NCBI RefSeq assembly: GCF_002252155.1
Contig: NZ_NEFD01000003.1
Span: 62,001 to 126,000 of the forward strand
Direction: 5' to 3'
DNA: 64,000 nt
Origin: Wohlfahrtiimonas sp. G9077
Lineage (GTDB): Bacteria > Pseudomonadota > Gammaproteobacteria > Cardiobacteriales > Wohlfahrtiimonadaceae
A model generated the notes under the pieces. That model saw only the letters and a program-made list of their open reading frames with translations. It had not been told where the DNA came from and did no database searches. This document shows positions 43,340-53,343 of this stretch, piece by piece; position 1 is the stretch's first letter, and every line of letters starts with the position of its first letter. Made by a program: the position numbers and the translations under genes.

Positions 43340-44596
43340 ATGGCTTGGAATGAGCCTAAAAATGGTCAAAATTCGGGGGGTTCTAACGAGCCGCCACGTG
43401 GTCAAGATCAAAAACCAAAGCAAGAGGATATGCCAGATTTAGACGTTTTATTGAAAGATTTAAAAAATAAAATGTTTGGTAAATCTTCAAACAATGGTGG
43501 GAATGGCAATCAGCCAAATCAAGCACCTCGATCACCTAGCAAAATGCCCAATAATTTAAGCGGCAAAGTGATGGGCTTTGGTGCATTTGTGGTGTTCATT
43601 CTTTGGATGCTCACAGGGATTTATATTGTCGATACCGGTAACAATGCCGTGGTGCTTTTTTTAGGTAAAGAGCAATCGGTCACAGGTCCTGGTATGCATT
43701 GGCGCTTCCCATCACCGATTGGTGAGCACCGCATCATCAACGTTGAAAACCGTTTTTCAGCAACCATTGGCACAAACAAAGAGACCATGATGCTCACAAA
43801 AGATGAGGCCATTGTGGATGTGCGCGTGGAAGTGCAATATGAAATTGATCGCCAAGATCCTGCGGCTTATTGGTTTGCCTCAAGTAATCCTGATGGTACC
43901 CTTCGCGATGTGGTGGAAAGTGCCTTGCGTGAACGTGTGGGTCAAACCAGTTTAGATGCCATTTTAACGTCAGGGCGTGCTCAATTGGTGGCAGAGGTTA
44001 AATCCTTAGCACAACAAGTGCTCGATTCTTATGGTGTGGGCTTAAAAATCACCAATGTGAACTTAGTGGATGCACAAGCACCAAAATCTGTGCAAGCCGC
44101 CTTTACAGATGCCATCAAAGCACGTGAAGATGAACAGCGCATGATCAACCAAGCGAATACTTATGTCACAGATGTGTTAGCACGCATCAATGGTGAAGTT
44201 GAACGTGAATTGGCTCAAGCGGAAGGTTACAAGCAAAGTGTTGTGGCTAAAGCAGAAGGTGAGGCGGCACGTTTTACGTTATTAAATACTGCGTATGCTA
44301 AATCCCCTGTGATCATGCGTCAGCGCTTGTATTTAGATGCGATGGAAAACATTTTCCAAACCACCAATAAAGTGTTGATGAATACACAAAGCAATAATTT
44401 GATGGTGTTGCCATTAGATCAGTTGTTAAGCAATGGTCAGCAACAAACCATTAAATTAGACATTGATTCCACAACGATTCGCGAATCTCAAAACAAAACT
44501 GCACCGCAAGCCATGTTGCCAAAACAGTCGGCAACGAGCGTGAATACCACCCCAGAGCGTGCTGTGAACATTCGCAGTCGCCAAGATGGTCGTTAA
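43340..44596 (+). CDS. hflK: FtsH modulator HflK
   Basis: Inner-membrane SPFH/prohibitin protein that cages FtsH with HflC. The 418-residue product starts MAWNEPKN, as in E. coli, has a Gly/Asn/Pro-rich cytosolic N-terminus, one membrane helix (about 72-92, FGAFVVFILWMLTGIYIV) and a periplasmic SPFH domain with coiled coil. An alternative ATG at 43319 has a closer AAGGGA and would add seven residues; the match to the family start favours 43340. hflC follows after 18 bases. Confidence 0.92.
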   Translation: MAWNEPKNGQNSGGSNEPPRGQDQKPKQEDMPDLDVLLKDLKNKMFGKSSNNGGNGNQPNQAPRSPSKMPNNLSGKVMGFGAFVVFILWMLTGIYIVDTGNNAVVLFLGKEQSVTGPGMHWRFPSPIGEHRIINVENRFSATIGTNKETMMLTKDEAIVDVRVEVQYEIDRQDPAAYWFASSNPDGTLRDVVESALRERVGQTSLDAILTSGRAQLVAEVKSLAQQVLDSYGVGLKITNVNLVDAQAPKSVQAAFTDAIKAREDEQRMINQANTYVTDVLARINGEVERELAQAEGYKQSVVAKAEGEAARFTLLNTAYAKSPVIMRQRLYLDAMENIFQTTNKVLMNTQSNNLMVLPLDQLLSNGQQQTIKLDIDSTTIRESQNKTAPQAMLPKQSATSVNTTPERAVNIRSRQDGR

Positions 44597-44614
44597 TTTA
44601 GAGTAGGGCAAGAC

Positions 44615-45499
44615 ATGAATCAGAGAATTACACAAATCGTGATTGGCGCTGTTATTGCAGTGTTCTTATTAGCGAACTCCATTTACATTGTCAAACAGTG
44701 GGAAACGGCCATTCGCTTACAGTTTGGTGTTGTGCAACAAAACAATATCGGGCCGGGCTTGCATTTTAAAGTGCCATTCATCAATACCATCAAAAAATTT
44801 GATCGTCGTCTACAAACCTTAGACACCGATCCTGAACCCTTTTTAACCCTTGAGAAGAAAAATCTCATCGTCGATACGTTTGTGCAATGGCGTGTTGAAG
44901 ATCCAAAAGTCTTCTATGAACGTGTACAAGGGAATCCTGCGCGTTTGAATAATTTATTGCGCCCTGTGGTGCAAGACAATTATCGTGCGGAATTTGCCAA
45001 TCGTAATTTACAAGAAGTGGTGGCAGGGATTGATGAAGTCAGCGGCAATACGACGCGTTCGATCATTCAAAATGACATTTTAAAAAATGTGCGTTTAACC
45101 GGTGAACAATACGGGATCGCGATTGTTGATATGCGCATCAAAGGTGTTGAATTGCCTGAAGATGTGAAACAAAGCGTTTATGATCGTATGAACACTGAGC
45201 GTGAACGCGCGGCAAAAGAGTTCCGTGCCCGCGGTGAAGCAACCTATGTAGAAAAAGTGGCCAAAGCCGATAAAGAGCGCGAAATTCGTTTAGCCGATGC
45301 ATATAAGAAAGCGGAAATTTTACGCGGTGAAGGCGATGCCACTGCCGCAGAGATCTATGCAAAATCGTTCTCGGCCAATCCTGAGTTTTACGAATTTAAT
45401 CGTAGTTTAGAAGTGTACCAGAAGAGTATTAAGCGAGATGGCGACATCTTAATTCTCGATACGGATTCTGAATTCTTTAAATATTTTCAGCCTAAATAG
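44615..45499 (+). CDS. hflC: FtsH modulator HflC
   Basis: Partner of HflK in the FtsH-regulating cage. The 294-residue protein has an N-terminal membrane helix (about 5-25), the SPFH domain with LHFKVPFINTIKKFDRR, and a long C-terminal coiled coil with ERAAKEFRARGEATY near 195. AGGGCAAG upstream supports ATG 44615. The hflX-hflK-hflC-purA order is conserved; the small yjeT gene often found before purA is absent. Confidence 0.94.
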   Translation: MNQRITQIVIGAVIAVFLLANSIYIVKQWETAIRLQFGVVQQNNIGPGLHFKVPFINTIKKFDRRLQTLDTDPEPFLTLEKKNLIVDTFVQWRVEDPKVFYERVQGNPARLNNLLRPVVQDNYRAEFANRNLQEVVAGIDEVSGNTTRSIIQNDILKNVRLTGEQYGIAIVDMRIKGVELPEDVKQSVYDRMNTERERAAKEFRARGEATYVEKVAKADKEREIRLADAYKKAEILRGEGDATAAEIYAKSFSANPEFYEFNRSLEVYQKSIKRDGDILILDTDSEFFKYFQPK

Positions 45500-45551
45500 C
45501 GTGCGAAAACATCATTGAATTGCATTTCTTTTTTTTTTATTCAAAATTTGA

Positions 45552-46868
<1,317 letters not shown>

Positions 46869-46893
46869 GATTCGTTGCATCAAAGATTAAATG

Positions 46894-46917
46894 AAAAGGG
46901 CCATGGGCCCTTTTTTT
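46894..46917 (+). terminator. Terminator after purA
   Basis: AAAAGGGCC (46894-46902) and GGCCCTTTT (46906-46914) around ATG, then Ts. Confidence 0.85.
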
Positions 46918-46986
46918 ATGTCAGGCGTTGAAACGCAGCAGTGTCAATGATAGGGTAAAACCTTTCGTTCATTCAAAAGAGTCACC

Positions 46987-47589
46987 ATGGCAAAGGATTA
47001 TCAAAAACAATTAAAGCAGATGAAAGCCGTCATTCGTCGCGATGAGTTGAAGGCAAAGATGGCGGCTGCGGCGCAAAAGCCCATGGCACCTGAGCCAGAA
47101 TTTGCAAGCGTGATGAAAGATGTGAAGCGCATTTACAGTGATCGTGTTGATCCATTGACTTTGATGCCAAAGCGCAAAGTACGTGTGCGTCCCCATTATG
47201 AAGAGATTGAATATGATTATCTTTATATTGGTGAAACCTATGAAGCTGCACCCATTTGTCACTCAAAAAATGGGCAGGGCAACCGTGATGTGCAAAAGCT
47301 TCAGCAGCGCACCTATCGCATTATAGAGAGCTTAGATCTGCATGGCCATAAAATGGATGGGTTAGACGAGCTGTTGACAGAATTTTGCCATTATGTGCAG
47401 TCTAAGGGCGTGTGTGGGCGCATCATCCATGGCAGCGGTTTAGGTTCTAAAAATTTTACGCCGATTTTGAAAAATCATGTGCGCCGCTGGCTGTATGAAT
47501 ATCCTGAAGTGCTCGCTTATACAGAAGAGCGCAATAATGATGGCGCGGTTATTTTTTTATTAAAGCGCAAAGCGTGGGTCAAAGAGTAA
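46987..47589 (+). CDS. Smr-domain protein
   Basis: Smr (small MutS-related) domain protein, related to SmrA/SmrB. The 200-residue product has a charged N-terminal helix with DVKRIYSDRVDPL and a C-terminal Smr domain (about 115-200): LDLHGHK, then IIHGSG near 155, WLYEYPEVLAY, and DGAVIFLLKR. SmrB cleaves mRNA at collided ribosomes; whether this one does is inferred. It is preceded by the purA terminator and shares a terminator with convergent gltS. Confidence 0.82.
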   Translation: MAKDYQKQLKQMKAVIRRDELKAKMAAAAQKPMAPEPEFASVMKDVKRIYSDRVDPLTLMPKRKVRVRPHYEEIEYDYLYIGETYEAAPICHSKNGQGNRDVQKLQQRTYRIIESLDLHGHKMDGLDELLTEFCHYVQSKGVCGRIIHGSGLGSKNFTPILKNHVRRWLYEYPEVLAYTEERNNDGAVIFLLKRKAWVKE

Positions 47590-47612
47590 AAAACCGCCCG
47601 TAGGCGGTTTTT
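47588..47612. terminator. Shared terminator between the Smr gene and gltS
   Basis: AAACCGCC (47591-47598) pairs with GGCGGTTT (47603-47610) around CGTA, with A-run and T-run on the two sides. Confidence 0.8.
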
Positions 47613-47618
47613 GATGTT

Positions 47619-48827
47619 TTATGAGAAATAGTTGATGAGATAGGTGTGATAAGGGATCGACACAATGTCAATCAACACCGCACCACTTAAGGGCACAATC
47701 ATCAATGCACGAGTGGAGATCACTTTGTAATGGTCACACACGCTCGTCATGTTTGCCATTGCGTTTGGCGTTGCGCCTAAACCATGACCCATTAAGCCTG
47801 CACACATGACGGCAGCATCATAGTTTTTGCCAAGCACTCGAAAGACAAAGAAAACGGCAAAGAGCACAATGAATGTCACTTGCAGCAATAAAATGATGAG
47901 TAACGGTAACGCAATGTCGCTCAACTCCCAGATTTTCAGAGACATCATCGCCATCGTTAAGAATAAGCCAAGGGATACGCCAGAGATCAAATCAATGGAT
48001 TTTTGATGCAAATTCACAATGCCTGCAGCATCATTAAAGTTACGCACAATGATGGCGATGATCATCGCACCCACATAGCTTGGCAGAGAAAAACCGGTCC
48101 ATTGTGTAAATTGTGCAGAGGCAATGCGACCAACCACCATAATGCCAAGAATGATGGCCAAAACCTTTAAAAAGGCTGTCACATCAATCTCTTTGACAGC
48201 ATTGGCCAATGTTTTTGGCTCATTGGGGAGATTTTGAGCATCATCAATGGCTTCAATTTTTACATTGTGGCGTTTGATTAAAAAGCGTGCAACAGGACCA
48301 CCTAAAATGCTGCCGGCAATTAAACCAAAAGTTGCAGCAGCAATTGCGGCAACGGCTGCCGATGAGTGGCCTAAGCCTTCTGCCATGCCACCAAAGGCCG
48401 CCGCACCGCCGTGTCCGCCCGTTAAGGAGACAGCGCCAGCCATTACGCCTAAAATCGGGTCTGCACCCAATGAAAGGGCAATGCCAACACCAAATGTATT
48501 TTGAAAGAGTGCTAAAAACCAACAGATGCACAAATAAATGAGGAGCAATTTACCGCCGCTTTTGAGGATGCGAAAGCTGCCATCAATCCCAACGGTGGTG
48601 AAAAATGCCACCATTAAAAAGCTTTGAATGCTTGTGTCAAAGGAAAAAGTGGCCAGCTCAAAACTTCTAAGCACCCAGATCACGATGCTGACGATAAACC
48701 CGCCGATCACCGGTGCCGGAATACAGAATTTTTGTAACCAAGTGATGCGATTTTTTAAGAACAATCCCAAAAGTAGGCACAAAACTGTTAAAAAGAGCGT
48801 GCTGAGTGAGTCAAGGTGCAAGTTCAT
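47619..48827 (-). CDS. gltS: Sodium/glutamate symporter GltS
   Basis: Inner-membrane Na+-driven glutamate importer. The 402-residue protein (E. coli 401) is strongly hydrophobic with about ten helices and the two Gly-rich reentrant regions typical of GltS, SLTGGHGGAAAFG near 150 and CAGLMGHGLGATPNAMANM near 345. The start overlaps the hutG stop by four bases (48824-48827), so it is translated with hutG. The pair suggests uptake or handling of glutamate together with histidine breakdown products. Confidence 0.93.
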   Translation of the reverse strand: MNLHLDSLSTLFLTVLCLLLGLFLKNRITWLQKFCIPAPVIGGFIVSIVIWVLRSFELATFSFDTSIQSFLMVAFFTTVGIDGSFRILKSGGKLLLIYLCICWFLALFQNTFGVGIALSLGADPILGVMAGAVSLTGGHGGAAAFGGMAEGLGHSSAAVAAIAAATFGLIAGSILGGPVARFLIKRHNVKIEAIDDAQNLPNEPKTLANAVKEIDVTAFLKVLAIILGIMVVGRIASAQFTQWTGFSLPSYVGAMIIAIIVRNFNDAAGIVNLHQKSIDLISGVSLGLFLTMAMMSLKIWELSDIALPLLIILLLQVTFIVLFAVFFVFRVLGKNYDAAVMCAGLMGHGLGATPNAMANMTSVCDHYKVISTRALMIVPLSGAVLIDIVSIPYHTYLINYFS

Positions 48828-49759
48828 GAGGGCTCCTTTTGAATGTGATGTTGAATGAATTGGTAAGCAATGAAGGCGGCCAATTTTGTGGTGCGCTGAT
48901 CAATGTCAAAATTCGGGTTGCACTCGACAATGTCTAATAAGCGCACTTTACCGCTGTCAATTAAATGGGTGAACAAGGCTTCAAAGGTGGCCACACTGAT
49001 CCCACGCACGGCAGGTGCACTGACGCCGGGGGCAATGAAGTTTGAGAACACATCTAAATCAATGGTAATGTAAATATGATCCACAGCATTCACAAATGTG
49101 TTGAGGATTGTGAATGTGTGCTGAAGATCACTCAATGCAGTGTCCATGATGTATGTCGCATTGAGTTGATCGGCTGTTTCAAAAAGCACGCGCGTATTGG
49201 CATGGGCAGCAATGCCAAGCACAAGATAATGAAAGGGTTGATCATGCGCTTGGCATAGGTGAGCGGCATTTAAAAATGGCGTACCGGAGGTGTTTTCATC
49301 GGCAGATCTTAAATCAAAGTGCGCATCAAAATTGATGATGCCAATGGATTCATTCGGATGCTGCTGTGCCACATGGTGAAAAATGCCTTGAAAGCTGCCA
49401 TAAGCGGTTTCATGACCACCACCTAACACAATGGGTGTGATGCCTTGATTCATGAGCATGGTCACGTGTTGACCAAGCTTTGTTTGTGCGGCTTCTAGAT
49501 TTTGATGCTCAACGCGGACATTGCCAAAATCTGTGAGGCTAAAGTCTTGATGCACCGGAAAACCCGCCATTTGTTGACGAATCAAATCAGGGGCTGCGAC
49601 TGCACCTAAACGACCTTGATTGCGGCGCACGCCTTCATCGCTTTGAAAGCCAAGCAGCCCAAATTGTGGGGCAGTGGATTGGTTGATCACTTGAAATAGG
49701 CGGCGATGACAAGCGTCGTCGCCATCAAAGCGTCCGGACCAGACAAATGGATCAGGCAT
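48824..49759 (-). CDS. hutG: Formimidoylglutamase
   Basis: Last enzyme of the histidine utilisation pathway, giving glutamate and formamide from formiminoglutamate. The 311-residue ureohydrolase-fold protein has the metal motifs GGGHETAYG (about 120), NFDAHFDLR (about 148), and TIDLDVFS (about 232), plus the HutG-like FQSDEGVRRNQGR and SGTPFLNAAHLCQA. AAAGGAG upstream supports ATG. hutH, hutU and hutI are not here. Agmatinase or another arginase-family enzyme is the alternative, but the sequence looks most like HutG. Confidence 0.87.
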   Translation of the reverse strand: MPDPFVWSGRFDGDDACHRRLFQVINQSTAPQFGLLGFQSDEGVRRNQGRLGAVAAPDLIRQQMAGFPVHQDFSLTDFGNVRVEHQNLEAAQTKLGQHVTMLMNQGITPIVLGGGHETAYGSFQGIFHHVAQQHPNESIGIINFDAHFDLRSADENTSGTPFLNAAHLCQAHDQPFHYLVLGIAAHANTRVLFETADQLNATYIMDTALSDLQHTFTILNTFVNAVDHIYITIDLDVFSNFIAPGVSAPAVRGISVATFEALFTHLIDSGKVRLLDIVECNPNFDIDQRTTKLAAFIAYQFIQHHIQKEPS

Positions 49760-49780
49760 GATGACTCCTTTGGTTAATCA

Positions 49781-50509
49781 TTATTGGTCGTGGCCAATTA
49801 AGGCAGTAATGGCGGCGCTTGCGTCTAAAATGGCTTCAATCCATTGTGCTTCATGTGCGCTGCCACGGAAATAAGGGGCCATCAATGTCACCACGGCAAT
49901 GGCGGATTGATGACGGAAAATGGGGGCAGAGATGCCAAGCACGCCAGGATCAATTTCACCCATCGTGCGGCCATAACCTTGATCACGAATGCAGGCCAAA
50001 TCTTTCATGAGGCTTGTCCGCTCCGGGCAATCATTCGGGTAGGCATGTTCAATGATGGCATCACGAATGTGTGCCTCTTTAAAGGCGAGCAATGTTTTAC
50101 CGCTTGCGCCTAGTGTCAATTGATTGACGCGCCCAGGTAAAAATGAGCAGCGCAGCGCTTGTTCGCTCTCCACCATTTTGATGCAGATGGTTTCTGTGTA
50201 ATCTGCCACCACAATACCGGCGGATTCTCCGGTGACATCACAGAGATTTTGTAAGACGGCATCGACATCATCATTAAAAATGGAATAGGTTTGATGTAAA
50301 TGTTGCCCCTTTAAGCTTTGTGCGCCTAAAGTGTATGCCCCATATTTACGAGATGGTGTGACAAATTCCCATTCTATGAGAATGTTTAAGATCCTATAAA
50401 CCGAGGATAACGGGATGTTTAACTCCTGTGCCATGTGCTTTGGGAAGACAGGCTTACCACAAGAGGCAATATAAGACAGGATATTCAATAATCGATCAGT
50501 GCTTTTCAT
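49781..50509 (-). CDS. IclR-family regulator
   Basis: Winged-helix regulator, 242 residues, with the IclR helix-turn-helix at about 15-60 (PLSSVYRILNILIEWEF) and a ligand-binding GAF-like domain (about 75-240). GGAG near ATG 50509 supports the start. It lies 21 bases upstream of hutG on the same strand, so it probably controls the hutG-gltS unit and itself. A 19-bp palindrome upstream of its promoter is repeated inside its own coding region, which suggests autoregulation. The effector may be a histidine or glutamate-pathway metabolite (inference). Confidence 0.87.
   Translation of the reverse strand: MKSTDRLLNILSYIASCGKPVFPKHMAQELNIPLSSVYRILNILIEWEFVTPSRKYGAYTLGAQSLKGQHLHQTYSIFNDDVDAVLQNLCDVTGESAGIVVADYTETICIKMVESEQALRCSFLPGRVNQLTLGASGKTLLAFKEAHIRDAIIEHAYPNDCPERTSLMKDLACIRDQGYGRTMGEIDPGVLGISAPIFRHQSAIAVVTLMAPYFRGSAHEAQWIEAILDASAAITALIGHDQ
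50365..50383. promoter_or_regulatory. Intragenic copy of the IclR operator candidate
   Basis: ATTCCCATTCTATGAGAAT within the IclR gene: half-sites ATTCCCAT and ATGAGAAT match at seven of eight positions as inverted copies. It matches the upstream site at 50562-50580 at 17 of 19 positions. Confidence 0.45.
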
Positions 50510-50527
50510 AATCTAACTCCTAGGATT

Positions 50528-50556
50528 ACAATAGCAATGATCTTTTTTGAAAACAA
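50528..50556 (-). promoter_or_regulatory. Promoter of the IclR-hutG-gltS unit
   Basis: On the minus strand TTGTTT (50556-50551) and TATTGT (50533-50528) with a 17-base spacer; start near 50521, about 12 bases before the IclR ATG. Confidence 0.5.
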
Positions 50557-50561
50557 AAAAA

Positions 50562-50580
50562 ATTCCTATTTTATGAGAAT
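50562..50580. promoter_or_regulatory. Upstream IclR operator candidate
   Basis: ATTCCTATTTTATGAGAAT, an imperfect palindrome (six of eight half-site positions), lies at about -41 to -59 from the predicted start, directly before the -35 box. That is a typical activator position; a second copy lies in the gene at 50365. Confidence 0.5.
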
Positions 50581-50595
50581 ATTTATTTATGGCAT

Positions 50596-50620
50596 AAAAA
50601 ATCCCGCAAGGCGCGGGATT
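50596..50620 (-). terminator. Terminator after the M16 peptidase pair
   Basis: AATCCCGC (50600-50607) pairs with GCGGGATT (50613-50620); on the minus strand it is followed by a T-run (50600-50596). Confidence 0.8.
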
Positions 50621-50641
50621 CTGTGAAGGCTTGATGTTTGC

Positions 50642-51958
50642 TTACTCAGCAGCGCCGCCAACGATCACAATGGTGAAGTCATCAGGATGAATGTGTTTCT
50701 CAAACGCCTGTTGGATCTCTTCTTTTGTGATGGCACGAATGCGCTCAGGATAAGTGTCATAATAATCCAATGGCAGATCATATTGAGCAATGGTCAGCAG
50801 CGCTGTGGCTAAACCACGGTTGCTGCTTAAAGCCAAAATGCCGCTGCCAATCAAATTATTTTTAGCGCGCTCTAAATCCTCATCTGTTGGGCCATTGGCA
50901 ATGAATGCCTTGGTCTCTTTTAGCGTCGCTTCAATGGCATGATCAACGCTTTCATTTTTGGTGGCAAGGCCAATGGTAAACGGTCCATGGAGTAAGGTTG
51001 GGCTAAAATAGCTGTAAATGCCATAGGTTAAGCCCTGTTTTTCGCGGATGTCCATCATTAAAAGCGAGGTCAAACCGCTGCCGCCCAACACATGGTTGCC
51101 AAGTGTTAAAGATAAAAAGTCAGGATCGAAGCGATCAATGCTCACTTGTCCCATCATGATTTGGCTTTGTGGGCCATTGAAGGGCTCACGCACTGTTTGT
51201 GCTTTGACAGGCTTGGCGGTATTGCGAATTGGACTTAAGGTTTTGTCTGTTTTGCCAAGCTTGGCGCTCAATGCATAGCTGATGGCTTTGGCATCTTGTT
51301 CGGACAATGCACCAACAATTACAATATTGGCATTTGTGGCGTGGTAATACGCATCACGAAATGCTTTGACATCTTCAATTGTCATTTTTTTCAATGAGGC
51401 TTTAAGCATTTGACTTGTCACGCCTTGCAATTGATCTGGAAAGAGCAGGGATTGATACATTTCACCGGCAATGGCGTTGGGATTATCTAAACGCGCTTTT
51501 TGTGCATCGATGGCTTGGGCGCGTTCACGATCAAAGATCGCCGCATCCATGCGTGGTGATGCCATCATCTCTGACCATAAAGCAAGCGTGCGATTGAGTA
51601 CATCTGCATCGGTTAAGGAGCGAATGCTGACGCTTGTGGTGGCAATGCTACTGTTTGCAGAGATGCTGCTGCCGATGTTTTCTAATGCTTCAGAGAAAGC
51701 ATTTTCATCCATCTCTTTGGTGCCAAGTGTCATCATTGTGGCGGTCATGGCAGCTAAACCATGTTGATCACCTTCACGAAAACTGCCTGCATCCATGGAG
51801 ACAACGATGTCCACCATGGGAATTTCAGGTGCATTGATGAAGAGTACGCGGGCACCTTCATCAGTGCGCCACTCTTTAATTTTTGATTTCATATCGGATG
51901 CCATGGCTGTGGTACTGATCGCGAGGCAGGTGAGTGTCATGATAATGCGTTTAAACAT
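50642..51958 (-). CDS. M16 peptidase-like protein, non-catalytic partner
   Basis: Pitrilysin-fold protein of 438 residues with a signal peptide (about 1-20, ending AMA-S). The zinc motif HxxEH is replaced by HGLAAM, so it should not bind zinc; it keeps the substrate-binding REKQGLTYG segment near 305, as the inactive subunit of two-chain M16B proteases does. Its start lies 2 bases after the stop of the active partner, so the two form a heterodimer by analogy. Likely periplasmic. A terminator follows. Confidence 0.88.
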   Translation of the reverse strand: MFKRIIMTLTCLAISTTAMASDMKSKIKEWRTDEGARVLFINAPEIPMVDIVVSMDAGSFREGDQHGLAAMTATMMTLGTKEMDENAFSEALENIGSSISANSSIATTSVSIRSLTDADVLNRTLALWSEMMASPRMDAAIFDRERAQAIDAQKARLDNPNAIAGEMYQSLLFPDQLQGVTSQMLKASLKKMTIEDVKAFRDAYYHATNANIVIVGALSEQDAKAISYALSAKLGKTDKTLSPIRNTAKPVKAQTVREPFNGPQSQIMMGQVSIDRFDPDFLSLTLGNHVLGGSGLTSLLMMDIREKQGLTYGIYSYFSPTLLHGPFTIGLATKNESVDHAIEATLKETKAFIANGPTDEDLERAKNNLIGSGILALSSNRGLATALLTIAQYDLPLDYYDTYPERIRAITKEEIQQAFEKHIHPDDFTIVIVGGAAE

Positions 51959-51960
51959 GG

Positions 51961-53316
51961 TTATTCCTCCTGACTGTCGGGTGCATGCGCACGCAAACGA
52001 CCAATGGTTAAGTTGCTGTCATTGAGATATTTTTGTGCCACTTGTTGAATTTGTTCAGGTGTCACTTGTTCTAAATAACTCACCAAATTGTCACGATTTT
52101 GCCAACCTTCGCCGGTGGTTTCAGCAGCGCCAATGGCCATCGCTTGAGAATAGATGGAATCTTTGGCATAAATCTGCTCTGTGCGATAGGCAGTGAGGAT
52201 CTTTTTAAGCTCCTCTTGGCTGACCAAGGTATTTTGTAAATCTTTAATGGCCGCTTTGAGCTCAGCTTCTAAAGTCTCAAGCGCCACGCCTTCAGCCGGA
52301 ACGGCACTTAAAAAGAAAGTGGTGTCATAGCGGGCGCCTTCATTGTAGTAACTAGAAGCATCGAGGGATTGCTGCGTCTCTTTGACCAGTTTTTTCGGTA
52401 AACGTGCCGTTGCACTGCCACTTAAAATTTCTGAGGCAAGCAATAATGCATACGCTTCTTCTTTGTGTTCAGTGCTGTTGATGCTCGGCACTTTGTAAGC
52501 CATAAAGAGCACCGGTAGATTGGCAGGCGCTGCCATGTCAATGTATTTTGTGGCGTTTTGTGGCACTTCAAAGTTATTTTCTCGAACGATTTTCGCACCG
52601 CGTGGAATCTCCCCAAAGTATTTTTGTACCATTTGATGAGTTTTTTCAGGATCCACATCCCCAACAATCACGAGGGTTGCATTGTTTGGGCGATAAAATT
52701 CGTTGTACCAACTCTGTAAATCTGACAATGTCCAACTTTCAATTTCTGGCATCCAACCGATGATGGGATTGCGATAGGCATTGGTGGTCCAAACTGTTGC
52801 ATTGAACGCTTCATAAAAGAGGGCTTGTGGATTGCTGTCGGTGCGCATGCGGCGCTCTTCTGCCACCACTTGGCGCTCTGGCGCAAAGTCTGCTTCTTTG
52901 AGCACAAGATTGTGCATGCGATCAGATTCTAAGCGTAAACTGGTCTCTAATTCCCAGCTGGGTAAAATCTCAAAATAAGCCGTGTAATCATAGGAGGTAA
53001 AGGCATTATCTTTACCACCTAAATTGGCCACAATGGTGGAATGCTCATTAGGACCTAGGGTTGGCGTGCCTTTGAACATCATGTGTTCAAGCATGTGTGA
53101 GATGCCACCTTTGCCGCGAGGCTCATCAACTGAGCCGACTTTATACCACACCATGGTGATGACAACGGGTGCTCTGTGATCTTCGCGCACAATGAGTTTT
53201 AAGCCATTGTCTAAGGTGTATTCATGCGTGGGTTGTGTGGTAATGTGATCGTTTCCGTAGCTGATGGCCATCACAGATAATGTGGTGATGGCGGCCAATT
53301 TTTTAAAAAATGCCAT
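51961..53316 (-). CDS. M16 zinc peptidase, catalytic subunit
   Basis: Periplasmic metallopeptidase of 451 residues with a signal peptide (about 1-22). The inverted zinc motif HMLEH lies near residue 80, and the third ligand glutamate in the EE pair of VVAEERRM near 155. It is the active partner of the adjacent HxxEH-lacking protein. Substrate unknown; relatives trim peptides or process pheromones and pqq-type precursors, but nothing here indicates a specific precursor. AAGGAG upstream supports the ATG. Confidence 0.9.
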   Translation of the reverse strand: MAFFKKLAAITTLSVMAISYGNDHITTQPTHEYTLDNGLKLIVREDHRAPVVITMVWYKVGSVDEPRGKGGISHMLEHMMFKGTPTLGPNEHSTIVANLGGKDNAFTSYDYTAYFEILPSWELETSLRLESDRMHNLVLKEADFAPERQVVAEERRMRTDSNPQALFYEAFNATVWTTNAYRNPIIGWMPEIESWTLSDLQSWYNEFYRPNNATLVIVGDVDPEKTHQMVQKYFGEIPRGAKIVRENNFEVPQNATKYIDMAAPANLPVLFMAYKVPSINSTEHKEEAYALLLASEILSGSATARLPKKLVKETQQSLDASSYYNEGARYDTTFFLSAVPAEGVALETLEAELKAAIKDLQNTLVSQEELKKILTAYRTEQIYAKDSIYSQAMAIGAAETTGEGWQNRDNLVSYLEQVTPEQIQQVAQKYLNDSNLTIGRLRAHAPDSQEE

Positions 53317-53343
53317 GTCACTCTCCTTATTCAGTCAGGTGAA

